DNA of 50,356 nt, from positions 1-50,356 of the forward strand of contig JAFQDR010000119.1 in assembly GCA_017415945.1 (NCBI GenBank). The letters are read 5' to 3'. This document shows positions 14,818-23,207 of this stretch, in pieces. A program made the position numbers and the translations under genes. The notes beneath the pieces were generated by a model, which was not told the DNA's origin, did no database searches, and worked only from the letters and a program-made list of their open reading frames with translations. Each line of letters begins with the position of its first letter. Position 1 is the stretch's first letter. The stretch comes from Oscillospiraceae bacterium (GTDB lineage: Bacteria > Bacillota_A > Clostridia > Oscillospirales > Oscillospiraceae).

Positions 14818-16851
14818 TTATTGGGCTGTGGTTTGTGTCTCCGATGAGGCGGATTCCTCCAGAAGAGCGGGGGCTTTGTTGAATACAAAGTCCCAGTAAT
14901 TGTTCAGCAGGATGTCTGTGGAAATGGAGAACTTGGTTTTGACCGTTCGGATCAGGTCATCGATATAGCCCTCGGGAAGGGTGCTTTCGTCTACCAGATA
15001 GCGGACCTCACCGTTATTGGTATTGAACCAGACCTTGTCCGTAAAAAAGCTCTTGTCCGTCAGCACAGCCATATGCTCTCCGTCGGAAAATACGTCGGTA
15101 CCCGTGAGCATACGGGAGTCAAAATCAAAGCCCCAGAGATTCAAAATAGTGGGCAGGATGTCTACATTGCAGCAGTATTCGTCCACAACAATGTTTTCTT
15201 CCAGTCCGCCTACCCAGAACAGCAGAGAGGATTTGTACTTGTTGAAATGATCCAGCTCATAACCCACCAGCTCGGAATACTGGGCGTTGGTCAGACCGTA
15301 GGGGAAGTGGTCCCCTGCCATAACGATGGCGGTCTTGTCCGCAACGCCCTGCTCCTCCAATCTCTGCATGAGATAGGCCATGGCCTTTTCCAGCTCGATG
15401 TTGCAGGCCAGATATGCCTTGGTGGGAGCGGAATAGCCCTCCAGATCCTTCACCGCATCCCAGTTGCGCCTTGCCATGGGATTGATGTCCACATCGTACT
15501 TGTAGTGCCCGGAGAAGGTCATGTAATAGGCGTGGAACTGTTCCATGCCAATGTAATCGTCCACGGACTGCTCCATCATTTCCAGGTCGGAGGAGGGCCA
15601 GCTGGTGGTGAAGGTCATGCCATCACGGGCAAACTTCATCTGATAGCCCAGATTGGGATGGGTGCGGTTGCGTCCGTAGTAGGTGGGGTCAAAGTTGTGG
15701 TAGCCGTAGCTTTGGATTCCCCGCTGGTCCATAAACACATTGCCCAGAGCAAAGGGGATGTAGTTGCTGCGGGAGTACAGGAAGCTGGAGGCATCCTTGC
15801 CGCGGCTCATGTCGGGGTACAGCCCCTGCATGAGGGAGTATTCCCCGTTGGTGGTGACGTTGGGGAAGGTGTTGTAGTAGTTATTGAAGATGAGCCCCTC
15901 GTTTGCCATGCGGTACAGGGTGGGGGTCAGCTCGGGATGGATGGCACCTGTGTCAAAGCTTTCCCCGCAGATGACGATGAGGTTATAGTCCTTCAGCATC
16001 CCCGTATAGTCATTTTTCTCGGTACCGGGGAGGGAGGCGCAGTAATCGTTGATGGCTTGGATCTTCTTGTTGTCCGTCAGTCCGTTGAGGGTGTCGAAGT
16101 CGATTTCCAGCACATTGTATTCCACGGGCTTTTCGGCTTCGGGGGTGACGGTGGGCTCCACGTCCTCCACATAATAGCTTTCATCCGTTTCCTCGTCCCC
16201 CATGGTCAGTTCCAGACGCATGGCGGTGATCAGACCGAAGCGTTCCGCAGCCTGATCGGTGGTGGTGTCGATGCTGTGGTAGAAATAGTGGTCGGAGAAA
16301 TAGCCCGTGCCGCCGATGAACAGACAGCCGAATACCGTTGCCTGTACAGCCACGGCGATGCCCAGCTGCAGCAGTCTGCCTCCCATGCCCGCAGGCAGGA
16401 ATATGGAGCGGGCTTTCTTTTTCAGCACTGCCAGCAGAATAAGGGGGATAAACAGTAGTGCCAAAGGTAGCAGGTTTTCCACCATGGTCATGAGAGTCTC
16501 CCGCCAGAAGGAGGTCACCGCATCGCCCCCCAGAGCTACCATGGCGATGGAAAACAGGGAGCCGAACACGAAGTAGTACACCAGCTGTGCCCCGTAAGCG
16601 AAGATCAGCAGAATGTTCAGGATCACATCGGCGGCGAAGGTGCCCCTTTCGGGCAGGAGTCCCGTAAGCAGGCTGAGGATGGCAGCCACGGGAATGCTGA
16701 AGCCCACTGCGAACAGATAGCGCACAGTGAACTCCCCGAACACACAGCCGTGGAGAATGGTTTCAAAGCAAAGGATGGCAAACAGCCAGTAAGCAAAATG
16801 ACCCAGTGCGGACCGATAGCCGCCGTGGGGTTTGACAGTAGAAGCGTTCAA
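14818..16851 (-). CDS. LtaS-like polyglycerol-phosphate synthase family (sulfatase fold)
   Basis: An integral membrane enzyme of about 677 aa. Five hydrophobic helices (about residues 14-38, 43-68, 74-109, 127-148, 160-181) are followed by an extracellular sulfatase-like domain. Visible landmarks are ICGESFD, TTNGEYSLMQGLYPD (the nucleophile-threonine region of LtaS relatives), WPSSDLEMMEQ, FHAYYMTFSGHY and a metal-site AGDHFPYG. Members make lipoteichoic-acid-like or other glycerophosphate polymers or transfer phosphoglycerol; the exact product is inference. The start codon is TTG at 16851, supported by GGAGGT eight bases upstream. Promoter at 16920-16948. It is co-oriented with the GIY-YIG gene downstream. 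Confidence 0.88.
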   Translation of the reverse strand: MNASTVKPHGGYRSALGHFAYWLFAILCFETILHGCVFGEFTVRYLFAVGFSIPVAAILSLLTGLLPERGTFAADVILNILLIFAYGAQLVYYFVFGSLFSIAMVALGGDAVTSFWRETLMTMVENLLPLALLFIPLILLAVLKKKARSIFLPAGMGGRLLQLGIAVAVQATVFGCLFIGGTGYFSDHYFYHSIDTTTDQAAERFGLITAMRLELTMGDEETDESYYVEDVEPTVTPEAEKPVEYNVLEIDFDTLNGLTDNKKIQAINDYCASLPGTEKNDYTGMLKDYNLIVICGESFDTGAIHPELTPTLYRMANEGLIFNNYYNTFPNVTTNGEYSLMQGLYPDMSRGKDASSFLYSRSNYIPFALGNVFMDQRGIQSYGYHNFDPTYYGRNRTHPNLGYQMKFARDGMTFTTSWPSSDLEMMEQSVDDYIGMEQFHAYYMTFSGHYKYDVDINPMARRNWDAVKDLEGYSAPTKAYLACNIELEKAMAYLMQRLEEQGVADKTAIVMAGDHFPYGLTNAQYSELVGYELDHFNKYKSSLLFWVGGLEENIVVDEYCCNVDILPTILNLWGFDFDSRMLTGTDVFSDGEHMAVLTDKSFFTDKVWFNTNNGEVRYLVDESTLPEGYIDDLIRTVKTKFSISTDILLNNYWDFVFNKAPALLEESASSETQTTAQ

Positions 16852-16919
16852 TGGATAGACCTCCGTTGGTCATAGGATTCAAGGGATATGTACGGGGTAT
16901 GGAATAACCGTAACAACAA

Positions 16920-16948
16920 ATTATATACCGAATTTGAGAAGAACACAA
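16920..16948 (-). promoter_or_regulatory. Promoter of the LtaS-like gene
   Basis: TTGTGT (16948-16943), 17 bases, TATAAT (16925-16920) on the minus strand, about 70 bp upstream of the TTG start and divergent from the promoter at 17014. Confidence 0.7.
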
Positions 16949-17013
16949 GGGGAATAATGCCGGAAGGTCTTCCGAGGGAATTGACAGTTTCTAAACAAAT
17001 TGGGAAAACGCTC

Positions 17014-17042
17014 TTGAGAAATGGAGGATAAAATGGTATATT
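17014..17042 (+). promoter_or_regulatory. Promoter of the 17.1-19.6 kb envelope cluster
   Basis: TTGAGA (17014-17019), 17 bases, TATATT (17037-17042), 42 bp before the first gene. Confidence 0.65.
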
Positions 17043-17083
17043 GATTCTAAGCAGCCCTACGAACGCGAAAGGAGAAGGTTCAA

Positions 17084-17386
17084 ATGCGTAACGATCCCAT
17101 AGAAAACAGAAAACCTTCCTTTTTCAAGCGGTTCCTGCTGGTTCTGCTGGTGACCCTGCTGTTGGCAGGGGCTGCGGGCTGCGGGGCGCTGTATGTTCTG
17201 CTGAAGGGCCCCTCCCCCTATGCCGCAGGCAAGTTCGCGGCGGCTGTGGAGGATGTGGTGCTCGGGGATGCGGTGCTGCACCTGTTCCTCAGCGACGAGG
17301 AAATCGACAAATGCAAGCAGACTGCGGAAGCGGACGGCGGCGGTGCAAGGGAAGTTATGTTCTCCGTGTACCCTTGGTCGGAATAA
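17084..17386 (+). CDS. Small single-pass membrane protein, unknown
   Basis: A 100-aa protein I do not recognise. A charged N-terminus (MRNDPIENRKPSFFKRF) precedes one hydrophobic helix (about residues 18-40) containing AGAAGCGAL. The cysteine might be read as a lipobox but the preceding residues are atypical. The outer part is an Ala/Asp/Glu-rich segment. GAAAGGAG is well placed before the ATG. The next gene starts nine bases after its stop, so the two form a pair; the second protein has the same basic-helix-extracytoplasmic layout. Confidence 0.65.
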   Translation: MRNDPIENRKPSFFKRFLLVLLVTLLLAGAAGCGALYVLLKGPSPYAAGKFAAAVEDVVLGDAVLHLFLSDEEIDKCKQTAEADGGGAREVMFSVYPWSE

Positions 17387-17395
17387 GGAGTGCCT

Positions 17396-18448
17396 ATGAC
17401 CGAAGAAAAGAGAAGACTCAGCTTTGGCGGCGGCCTGCTGATTTATATTACGGTGATGCTCACCCTGATTTTCTGCGCCCTTGCGGTTTGGTGGCATTTT
17501 CTCAGCTGCTTTGAGGCAGGGCGGTATGAGGCCGTCATGGATGCGTATATGACCGATGTGCTGGAGCAGGAGCTGGCCGAGGAAATCGAGGCCTATGCCG
17601 ATGCCCACGCCACCGGCTATCAGACACAGGCGGATATTGTTGCCATCCTCAGGGATGCTCTGTCCGGAGATGCGTGGCATTATGCTTTGCAGCCCGGCTC
17701 CGACCCTCTTGCCTTTACCCTGTACTGCGGGGATGTGGCTGTGGGGGAAGCGGTGATGGAGGCTAAGACACACAGCGCCATGAGCATGGGCTTTGATGTG
17801 TGGCAGACCCCCGAAGGCAGCTTTCAATTTGCCCAATTCGGGCAGACCGTGCGGGTCACGGTGCCCTATGGCTGTACCGTGTATGTATGCGGTGAGGCCG
17901 TGGGGGATGATTATGTGACAGGCACCATCGGGCTGTATCCCCAGCTGGAGCAGTTTGAGGAACTGATCACCGAGCCCAACCAGCTGCTGGTGTATGAGGT
18001 GGGCGAGATCTTCACGGATGTGGCCGTGGAGTATTCCAAGGGCTATGTGATGCTTAAGTGCCAAGAGGAGGGTGTGTACTATGCCATGCCCGCCTGCGAT
18101 GATACCATGGCCGAGCAGCTCATCGAATACTGCAAGGGCTTTGTGCGGGCCTATGTGGATTATTCCGCGAACCTGACCTCTGTATGGGCATTGCAGCAGT
18201 TTTTGGTGCCCGACAGCGCTTTGTATAATGAGGTGACCGCACAGTCTGACAATATGGCATGGACCGAAGGGGTCAATGCGGAGGTCAAGACTGTGGAAAT
18301 CAAAAATTTTGCATATTATGGAAACGTTATCACCTGTGATGCGTCCTATATTACAACACGCGACGACGGCGATCGCAGCGAGACCATGAGTATTTTGCTG
18401 GTGAACACCGATATCGGCTGGCGTGTGATTCACATGAGCGTCAGCTGA
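17396..18448 (+). CDS. Membrane-anchored extracytoplasmic protein, unknown
   Basis: A 350-aa protein with no family I can name. One N-terminal helix (about residues 12-36) is followed by a soluble domain likely outside the membrane. The C-terminal 110 residues (FVRAYVDYSANLTSVWALQQFL ... SILLVNTDIGWRVIHMSVS) have the look of an NTF2-like fold, which is a weak inference. I chose the ATG at 17396 after AGGAG rather than a GTG six bases earlier. It sits between the small membrane gene and the GT2-GtrA gene with short gaps, implying one transcript involved in the cell envelope. Confidence 0.7.
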   Translation: MTEEKRRLSFGGGLLIYITVMLTLIFCALAVWWHFLSCFEAGRYEAVMDAYMTDVLEQELAEEIEAYADAHATGYQTQADIVAILRDALSGDAWHYALQPGSDPLAFTLYCGDVAVGEAVMEAKTHSAMSMGFDVWQTPEGSFQFAQFGQTVRVTVPYGCTVYVCGEAVGDDYVTGTIGLYPQLEQFEELITEPNQLLVYEVGEIFTDVAVEYSKGYVMLKCQEEGVYYAMPACDDTMAEQLIEYCKGFVRAYVDYSANLTSVWALQQFLVPDSALYNEVTAQSDNMAWTEGVNAEVKTVEIKNFAYYGNVITCDASYITTRDDGDRSETMSILLVNTDIGWRVIHMSVS

Positions 18449-18485
18449 AGCTCCGCGGAGCAGAGTCTGACATGAAAGGGAAAGT

Positions 18486-19562
18486 ATGTTTAACTATAAA
18501 ACAGATGTGACCATCGTTCTTCCCTCCCTGAACCCCGACGAGAAGTTCCTCGGCGTGGTGAAGGGTCTGGTGGAGGAAGGATTTGAGGATATCGTCATTG
18601 TCAATGACGGCAGCGATGCCGACCATGTGAAGTGGTTCGACATGGCCGCTGCAATGCCCGGTACCCATGTGCTGGTGCATGAGGTGAATAAGGGCAAGGG
18701 CCGCGCACTGAAGGATGCGTTTGCCTTTGTCAGTGAGCATCGCCCCAACTCCCATGGGGTCGTCACCATTGATGGGGACGGACAGCACCTGCTGCAGGAC
18801 ATCGTTGCCTGCGCCAAGGCCATGCTGGAGCATGAGGACAAGGTCATTATGGGCTGCAGAGACTTCAACGCGCCCGACATCCCCGCCAGAAGCCGCGGAG
18901 GCAATAAGTTTACCTCCCGCCTGTTCAAGTACGGCTGCGGCATCATCCTGTCCGATACCCAGACGGGGCTGCGTGCCATCCCCAAGCAGTATCTCCCCGC
19001 CTTCTGTGAGATCAAGGGGGAACGGTTCGAGTATGAGACCAATATGCTCCTGCAAATGAAGCGGCAGGGCATCGAGTTTGTGGAGGTTTCCATTGCCACC
19101 GTGTATGAAGGGGAAAACGAGGGCTCCCATTTCCGCCCCATCGTGGACTCCTACAAGATCATGAAGCTGATCTTTGTACATATGCTTGGCACCTTTTTTC
19201 GGTATCTGATCTCCGCAGGCACCTCCTTTGTGCTGGATTTGGGCATTTACTATGTGGCTCTGCAGTTCGGCAAGCTGTCTATCCTGGCGGCAACGGTGAT
19301 CGCCCGTGTGGTCTCCTCCTTCTATAACTTCAACATGAACCGTAAGGTGGTGTTCCAAAGCGAGGAGGGCTACGGCAAGACCATGGCGCGGTACTACGCA
19401 TTGTGCGTGGTGCAGATGCTGGCATCTGCGGGCTTGGTGACGCTGGTCAAGCGCTTTATCCCCGGGGGCGCAGGAGTGGCGACGGTCATCAAGGCAGTGG
19501 TGGATACCTGCCTGTTCGTCATCAGCTATCAGATCCAGAAGCACTGGGTATTTAAGAAGTAA
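18486..19562 (+). CDS. GT2 glycosyltransferase fused to a GtrA-like membrane domain
   Basis: A 358-aa fusion. Residues 1-220 form a GT2 domain (VTIVLPSLNPDEKF, VNDGSDADH, TIDGDGQHLLQD metal site, GCRDFNAPDIPARSRGGNKFTS). Residues 230-358 form a GtrA-type four-helix membrane domain (FRYLISAGTSFVLDLGIYYVAL, SSFYNFNMNRKVVF, SYQIQKHWVFKK). Such fusions are thought to couple formation of a polyprenyl-phosphate sugar to its movement across the membrane. The sugar and acceptor glycan are unknown. GAAAGGGAAAGT precedes the ATG, and a terminator follows at 19589. Confidence 0.88.
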   Translation: MFNYKTDVTIVLPSLNPDEKFLGVVKGLVEEGFEDIVIVNDGSDADHVKWFDMAAAMPGTHVLVHEVNKGKGRALKDAFAFVSEHRPNSHGVVTIDGDGQHLLQDIVACAKAMLEHEDKVIMGCRDFNAPDIPARSRGGNKFTSRLFKYGCGIILSDTQTGLRAIPKQYLPAFCEIKGERFEYETNMLLQMKRQGIEFVEVSIATVYEGENEGSHFRPIVDSYKIMKLIFVHMLGTFFRYLISAGTSFVLDLGIYYVALQFGKLSILAATVIARVVSSFYNFNMNRKVVFQSEEGYGKTMARYYALCVVQMLASAGLVTLVKRFIPGGAGVATVIKAVVDTCLFVISYQIQKHWVFKK

Positions 19563-19588
19563 GAGTGAATCGTGAATCAGTTTCGGTC

Positions 19589-19623
19589 AAATCCAATTCT
19601 TCGGAATTGGATTTGTTTTTTTC
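19589..19623 (+). terminator. Terminator of the envelope cluster (AAATCCAATTC hairpin)
   Basis: AAATCCAATTC TTCG GAATTGGATTT followed by a T tract. The same AAATCCAATT arm recurs at 36378-36405 and 46437-46459, so this terminator-like hairpin is itself repeated. Confidence 0.88.
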
Positions 19624-19643
19624 ACATCCCCAAACTACTGCAA

Positions 19644-19782
19644 CTGTAGGGAGCGTCGTCCTCGACGCTCCGTTTTTTCGTTTGTACGAACCGATTGCGT
19701 GTGGCTTTATTTCCGCACGGTAGCTTTTTTGCGGCAATCCTTCCATTGCGCCTCGGAGCGTCGAGGACGACGCTCCCTACGA
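19644..19782. repeat. REP-pair element, GAGCGTCGTCC type
   Basis: TGTAGGGAGCGTCGTCCTCG and its inverted copy CGAGGACGACGCTCCCTACG bound a spacer. The spacer holds TTTGTACGAA and, in reverse sense, GCCGCAAAAAAGCTACCGTGC, the internal module also seen at 14185, 27641, 42190 and 43459. A solitary GGTGGGCGATTTGTGCCCGCCC hairpin follows at 19801-19830. Confidence 0.8.
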
Positions 19783-19864
19783 TGGCGGATGATTTTCGGT
19801 GCGGTGGGCGATTTGTGCCCGCCCACAGGCTCTTTGTAAAGTTGTTCAAACATGCCGAAAAATA

Positions 19865-19893
19865 TTGACAAGACAAGAACCGAGATGTATCAT
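19865..19893 (+). promoter_or_regulatory. Promoter of the aromatic amino-acid operon
   Basis: A strong sigma-A promoter: TTGACA (19865-19870), 17 bases, TATCAT (19888-19893). Transcription should begin near 19900, 20 bases before the leader peptide. Confidence 0.85.
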
Positions 19894-19920
19894 ATTCACA
19901 ATACAATAAAGGAGTAAGTG

Positions 19921-19980
19921 ATGAAGCACGCATCTTTTGCATTTGCATATTTTACCTATTACTTTACCGATGAAAAGTAA
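19921..19980 (+). CDS. Phe/Tyr-rich leader peptide of the aro operon
   Basis: The ORF encodes MKHASFAFAYFTYYFTDEK and then a stop: 19 codons with four Phe and three Tyr between positions 6 and 16. AAAGGAGTAAGTG gives it an excellent ribosome site. It resembles enterobacterial PheL in logic and even in its MKH start, but lies in a Clostridia-type genome. A ribosome stalled at Phe/Tyr codons (about 19936-19968) would cover leader segment 1 and free segment 2 for the antiterminator. It is too short for standard gene callers. Its role is regulatory; the peptide itself need not have a function. Confidence 0.9.
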   Translation: MKHASFAFAYFTYYFTDEK

Positions 19981-20060
19981 TAGCGATTCGTGCTGCATAC
20001 CTTACGGAACATAGATTTACCCAACCGTACAGCAGGAATCGCTGTACGGTTTTCTTGTTA
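19925..20060 (+). promoter_or_regulatory. Ribosome-mediated transcription attenuator
   Basis: Four segments can pair alternatively. Segment 1 (19925-19934, AGCACGCATC, inside the leader ORF) pairs with part of segment 2 (GATTCGTGCT, 19985-19994, one mismatch). Segment 2 (AGCGATTCGTGCTG, 19982-19995) pairs with segment 3 (CAGCAGGAATCGCT, 20030-20043) over 14 positions with one mismatch, the antiterminator. Segment 3 belongs to the terminator AACCGTACAGC/GCTGTACGGTT (20023-20051), followed by TTTCTTGTT. Stalling at Phe/Tyr codons favours 2:3 and read-through; completing the peptide blocks segment 2 and favours termination. Confidence 0.88.
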
Positions 20061-20078
20061 TAGAAAGGAAAGAGCCAT

Positions 20079-20942
20079 ATGAAAGAGCAGAGCATGACTG
20101 TGGGCATTGTGGGACTTGGCCTCATGGGCGGCAGCTTCGCAAAGGCATACTGCGAGGCGGGGCATCGTGTGCTGGCCTATAACCGCAGCTCCGCCACCTT
20201 GGATGCCGCCATCATCAGCGGCATTGCGGAGGGGGAATTGAACGAGGAAACCATCGGACAGTGCGATCTGGTCATCATTGCCCTGTACCCCCGTGCCACC
20301 ATAGACTATCTGCAGCGCATGGCAAAGCACATCGCACCCCATACTGTGGTGGTGGACACCTGCGGCATCAAGCGGCAGGTATGCGATGCCTGCTTCCCCA
20401 TTGCCGAGGCCAACGGCTTCACCTTCGTGGGCGGGCACCCCATGGCGGGCACACAGTTCTCGGGCTTCAAGTACAGCCGTGCCTCCATGTACAAGGATGC
20501 GGCCATGATTCTGGTGCCTCCCGAAAACGCCGAGCCTATGCTGCTGGCCAATGTGGAGAAAATGCTGGCTCCCTGCCGCTTCGGGCGCATGACGATTACC
20601 ACTGCGGAAAACCACGACCGCATGATCGCCTTCTCCTCCCAGATGGCACACGTAGTGTCCAATGCCTTTGTGAAAAGCCCCTCCGCCAGACAGCATAAGG
20701 GCTACTCCGCAGGCAGCTATAAGGATATGACCCGTGTTGCATGGCTGAACGAGACCATGTGGGCGGAGCTGTTTTTGGAAAACAAGGACTTCCTGCTGGG
20801 CGAGCTGGACGTGCTCATGGACAATCTCGCCATGTACCGTGCCGCACTGGCGGACAGCGACGAGCTGCGCATGAAGGATCTTCTCAAGGAAGGCCGACTG
20901 ATCAAAGAAGAGGTGGATAAGGTTGATTACCGTTCCCGTTAA
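20079..20942 (+). CDS. tyrA: Prephenate dehydrogenase
   Basis: TyrA oxidatively decarboxylates prephenate to 4-hydroxyphenylpyruvate in tyrosine synthesis, using NAD(P). An N-terminal Rossmann motif (VGIVGLGLMGGSFAKAY) is followed by GGHPMAGTQFSGF, a prephenate-site signature, and a C-terminal helical dimer domain. It has 287 aa and no ACT domain, so product control is more likely through the leader attenuator than allosteric regulation at this enzyme. AGAAAGG precedes the ATG. It is the first gene after the attenuator and overlaps aroB by 20 bases. Confidence 0.93.
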   Translation: MKEQSMTVGIVGLGLMGGSFAKAYCEAGHRVLAYNRSSATLDAAIISGIAEGELNEETIGQCDLVIIALYPRATIDYLQRMAKHIAPHTVVVDTCGIKRQVCDACFPIAEANGFTFVGGHPMAGTQFSGFKYSRASMYKDAAMILVPPENAEPMLLANVEKMLAPCRFGRMTITTAENHDRMIAFSSQMAHVVSNAFVKSPSARQHKGYSAGSYKDMTRVAWLNETMWAELFLENKDFLLGELDVLMDNLAMYRAALADSDELRMKDLLKEGRLIKEEVDKVDYRSR

Positions 20943-21990
20943 GGCTTCAAAAGAATACAATATCCACATCGGCACAGGGCTCATGGACCGAGCGGGGGAA
21001 TATCTCCGCACCGTTACCAAAGGCGACAGTGTCATGCTGGTGTGCGGCGATATTGTCAATGGACTGTACGCCGAGCGAGTGACGGCCGCATTGGAATCTG
21101 CGGGCTACCGTGTGGCGAAATTCGTATACCCTCACGGGGAGCAGAGCAAGACCCCCGCAACCTATTTGGCATTGCTGAACGCAATGGCGGAACAGGGTAT
21201 CACCCGCAGTGATACCGTTCTCGCCTTGGGCGGCGGTGTCACGGGGGACTTGGCAGGCTTTGCAGCAGCCACCTATCAGCGGGGCATCCAATATGTGCAG
21301 ATGCCCACCACTCTTTTGGCAGCGGTGGATTCCTCCGTGGGTGGCAAGACTGCCATTGACCTGCCCGCAGGGAAAAATCTGGTGGGGGCCTTTTATCAGC
21401 CGAGCATGGTGCTGTGCGATTTGGAGGCCCTGTCCACCCTGCCCGCCGAGGTATTTGCCGACGGCTGCGCGGAGGTCATCAAGTACGGCGTGATTTGGGA
21501 CGAGAACTTGTTTGACCGACTTGGGGCAGGTATGGCAGAGCAGACCGCAGAGGTCATTGCACGCTGTGTGACTATCAAAGCGGAAGTGGTCAATCAGGAC
21601 GAGTTCGACAACGGCTTGCGCGGCATCCTGAACTTTGGGCACACTGTGGGACACGCCATTGAAAAGTGCTCCGACTTCGCCGTTTCCCACGGCAGCGCGG
21701 TTGCCATCGGCATGGTCATGGTCACCAAGGCGGCGGTACTGGCGGGTATTTGCGAGGACAGTGTATTTGACCGTGTGCTGGCACTGGTGAAGGCCTATGG
21801 ACTGCCCGTAGCCACCGATTACGATACCGATGCATTGCTCCGAGCAATGCTGTCCGATAAAAAGCGCGCGGGGGCAAAGATATCCCTCATCATCCCCGAG
21901 GCTGTGGGCCGTGTGCGCATAGAAAAAATGGGACTTACGGAAATGGACGCGTTTCTCCGTCCCGCATTGGAGAATCAGACATGGATTTGA
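20923..21990 (+). CDS. aroB: 3-dehydroquinate synthase
   Basis: AroB converts DAHP to 3-dehydroquinate, with NAD and a divalent metal. Visible signatures are GGGVTGDLAGFAAATYQRGI, PTTLLAAVDSSVGGKTAID and the metal ligands in NFGHTVGHAIE. It has 355 aa, the usual length. The start codon is TTG at 20923 inside the tyrA 3' end; it yields the expected N-terminus MITVPVKASKEYNIHIG and has AGAGGTGG upstream. Translation is probably coupled to tyrA, and the gene overlaps aroA by 10 bases. DAHP synthase, which makes its substrate, is not in the window. Confidence 0.95.
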   Translation: MITVPVKASKEYNIHIGTGLMDRAGEYLRTVTKGDSVMLVCGDIVNGLYAERVTAALESAGYRVAKFVYPHGEQSKTPATYLALLNAMAEQGITRSDTVLALGGGVTGDLAGFAAATYQRGIQYVQMPTTLLAAVDSSVGGKTAIDLPAGKNLVGAFYQPSMVLCDLEALSTLPAEVFADGCAEVIKYGVIWDENLFDRLGAGMAEQTAEVIARCVTIKAEVVNQDEFDNGLRGILNFGHTVGHAIEKCSDFAVSHGSAVAIGMVMVTKAAVLAGICEDSVFDRVLALVKAYGLPVATDYDTDALLRAMLSDKKRAGAKISLIIPEAVGRVRIEKMGLTEMDAFLRPALENQTWI

Positions 21991-23207
21991 CGATTTATCC
22001 GAAACAACTGCATGGCAGCATCACACCCCCGCCCTCCAAAAGTCAGGCCCACCGCCTGATCATCGGAGCGGCACTGGGGGAGGGCAGCTGCATCATTGAA
22101 AATATTGCCTTTTCACAAGACATTATGGCCACCATCGGAGCCATGGCTCGGCTGGGTGCGCGCTTCGAAACCGATAGCCCCACTGCCATCCGTGTTCATG
22201 GCATGGGGGGCAGCTATAGGGGCACGCTGCCTCAATTGGACTGTGGAGAGAGCGGGTCTACTCTGCGCTTTCTCATTCCCATTGCCCTCGCTGCGGCGGG
22301 CGGCGGCCTGTTCACGGGACGGGGACGGCTCATGGAGCGGCCCCAGAAGCCCTATTTTGATTTGTTTGACCAAAAGGGTGTTGATTACTCTTTGGAAAAC
22401 GGTGTGCTGACCGTCAATGGCAGTCTGCCAAGCGGGGAATATGCCCTGCGGGGGGATGTGTCCAGCCAGTTTTTTACAGGGCTGCTGTATGCCCTGCCCC
22501 TGCTGGAGGGGGACAGCGTCATCCGTTCCACCACGGCATTGGAAAGCCGCAGCTATATTGACATGACCTTGGATGCCCTCCGAATGTGCGGCATCGAGGT
22601 GATGGACGAGGGCACTTGCTTCCGTGTGAAAGGCGGGCAGAAGTATACCTTAACCGACTGCGCTGTGGAAGCGGACTGGTCACAGGCGGGCTTCTTCTAT
22701 GCTGCCCTGGGCTTAGGCAATGACCTTGACATTACGGGGATGAATGCATATTCCACCCAAGGGGATATGAAGATCGTGCCCTACTATTTGAAAATGCTGA
22801 ATAGCGGGGATGTGACACTGGATGTGTCCGACTGCCCCGATTTGGTGCCCCCTCTGGCGGTGCAGGCCGCACTGCGTGGGGCGGGGAACACCACATACAT
22901 CACCAACGCAGCCAGACTGCGCATCAAGGAATCCGACCGACTGACCGCCGTCACCACAGTGCTGAGCGCATTGGGGGCGGACATTGAGGAACTGCCCGAC
23001 GGTCTGGTGATCCACGGGAAGGACGGTTTGGACGGTGGCGTGACGGTGTCCGGCTTCAACGACCACCGCATCGCTATGATGACCGCTGTGGCTGCCACAA
23101 GATGTGCTGCACCCGTGAAGCTTCTGGGAGCGGACTGCGTGAAGAAATCCTATCCCAATTTCTGGGAGGACTATGAAAAACTGGGCGGAGTGATCGCTTA
23201 TGATTAA
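21981..23207 (+). CDS. aroA: EPSP synthase (5-enolpyruvylshikimate-3-phosphate synthase)
   Basis: AroA joins PEP and shikimate-3-phosphate. Landmarks: PPPSKSQAHRLIIGAAL (the Lys/Ser/Arg substrate site), LDCGESGSTLRFLIPIAL, RPQKPYFDLF, SSQFFTGLLYALPL, and AARLRIKESDRL near the C-terminus with NDHRIAMM. The length is 408 aa, on the short side of the normal range. The N-terminus reads DLTIYPKQLHGSI. The ATG lies within the end of aroB, and the gene overlaps aroC by 8 bases, so this is a tightly coupled operon section. Confidence 0.96.
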   Translation: MDLTIYPKQLHGSITPPPSKSQAHRLIIGAALGEGSCIIENIAFSQDIMATIGAMARLGARFETDSPTAIRVHGMGGSYRGTLPQLDCGESGSTLRFLIPIALAAAGGGLFTGRGRLMERPQKPYFDLFDQKGVDYSLENGVLTVNGSLPSGEYALRGDVSSQFFTGLLYALPLLEGDSVIRSTTALESRSYIDMTLDALRMCGIEVMDEGTCFRVKGGQKYTLTDCAVEADWSQAGFFYAALGLGNDLDITGMNAYSTQGDMKIVPYYLKMLNSGDVTLDVSDCPDLVPPLAVQAALRGAGNTTYITNAARLRIKESDRLTAVTTVLSALGADIEELPDGLVIHGKDGLDGGVTVSGFNDHRIAMMTAVAATRCAAPVKLLGADCVKKSYPNFWEDYEKLGGVIAYD

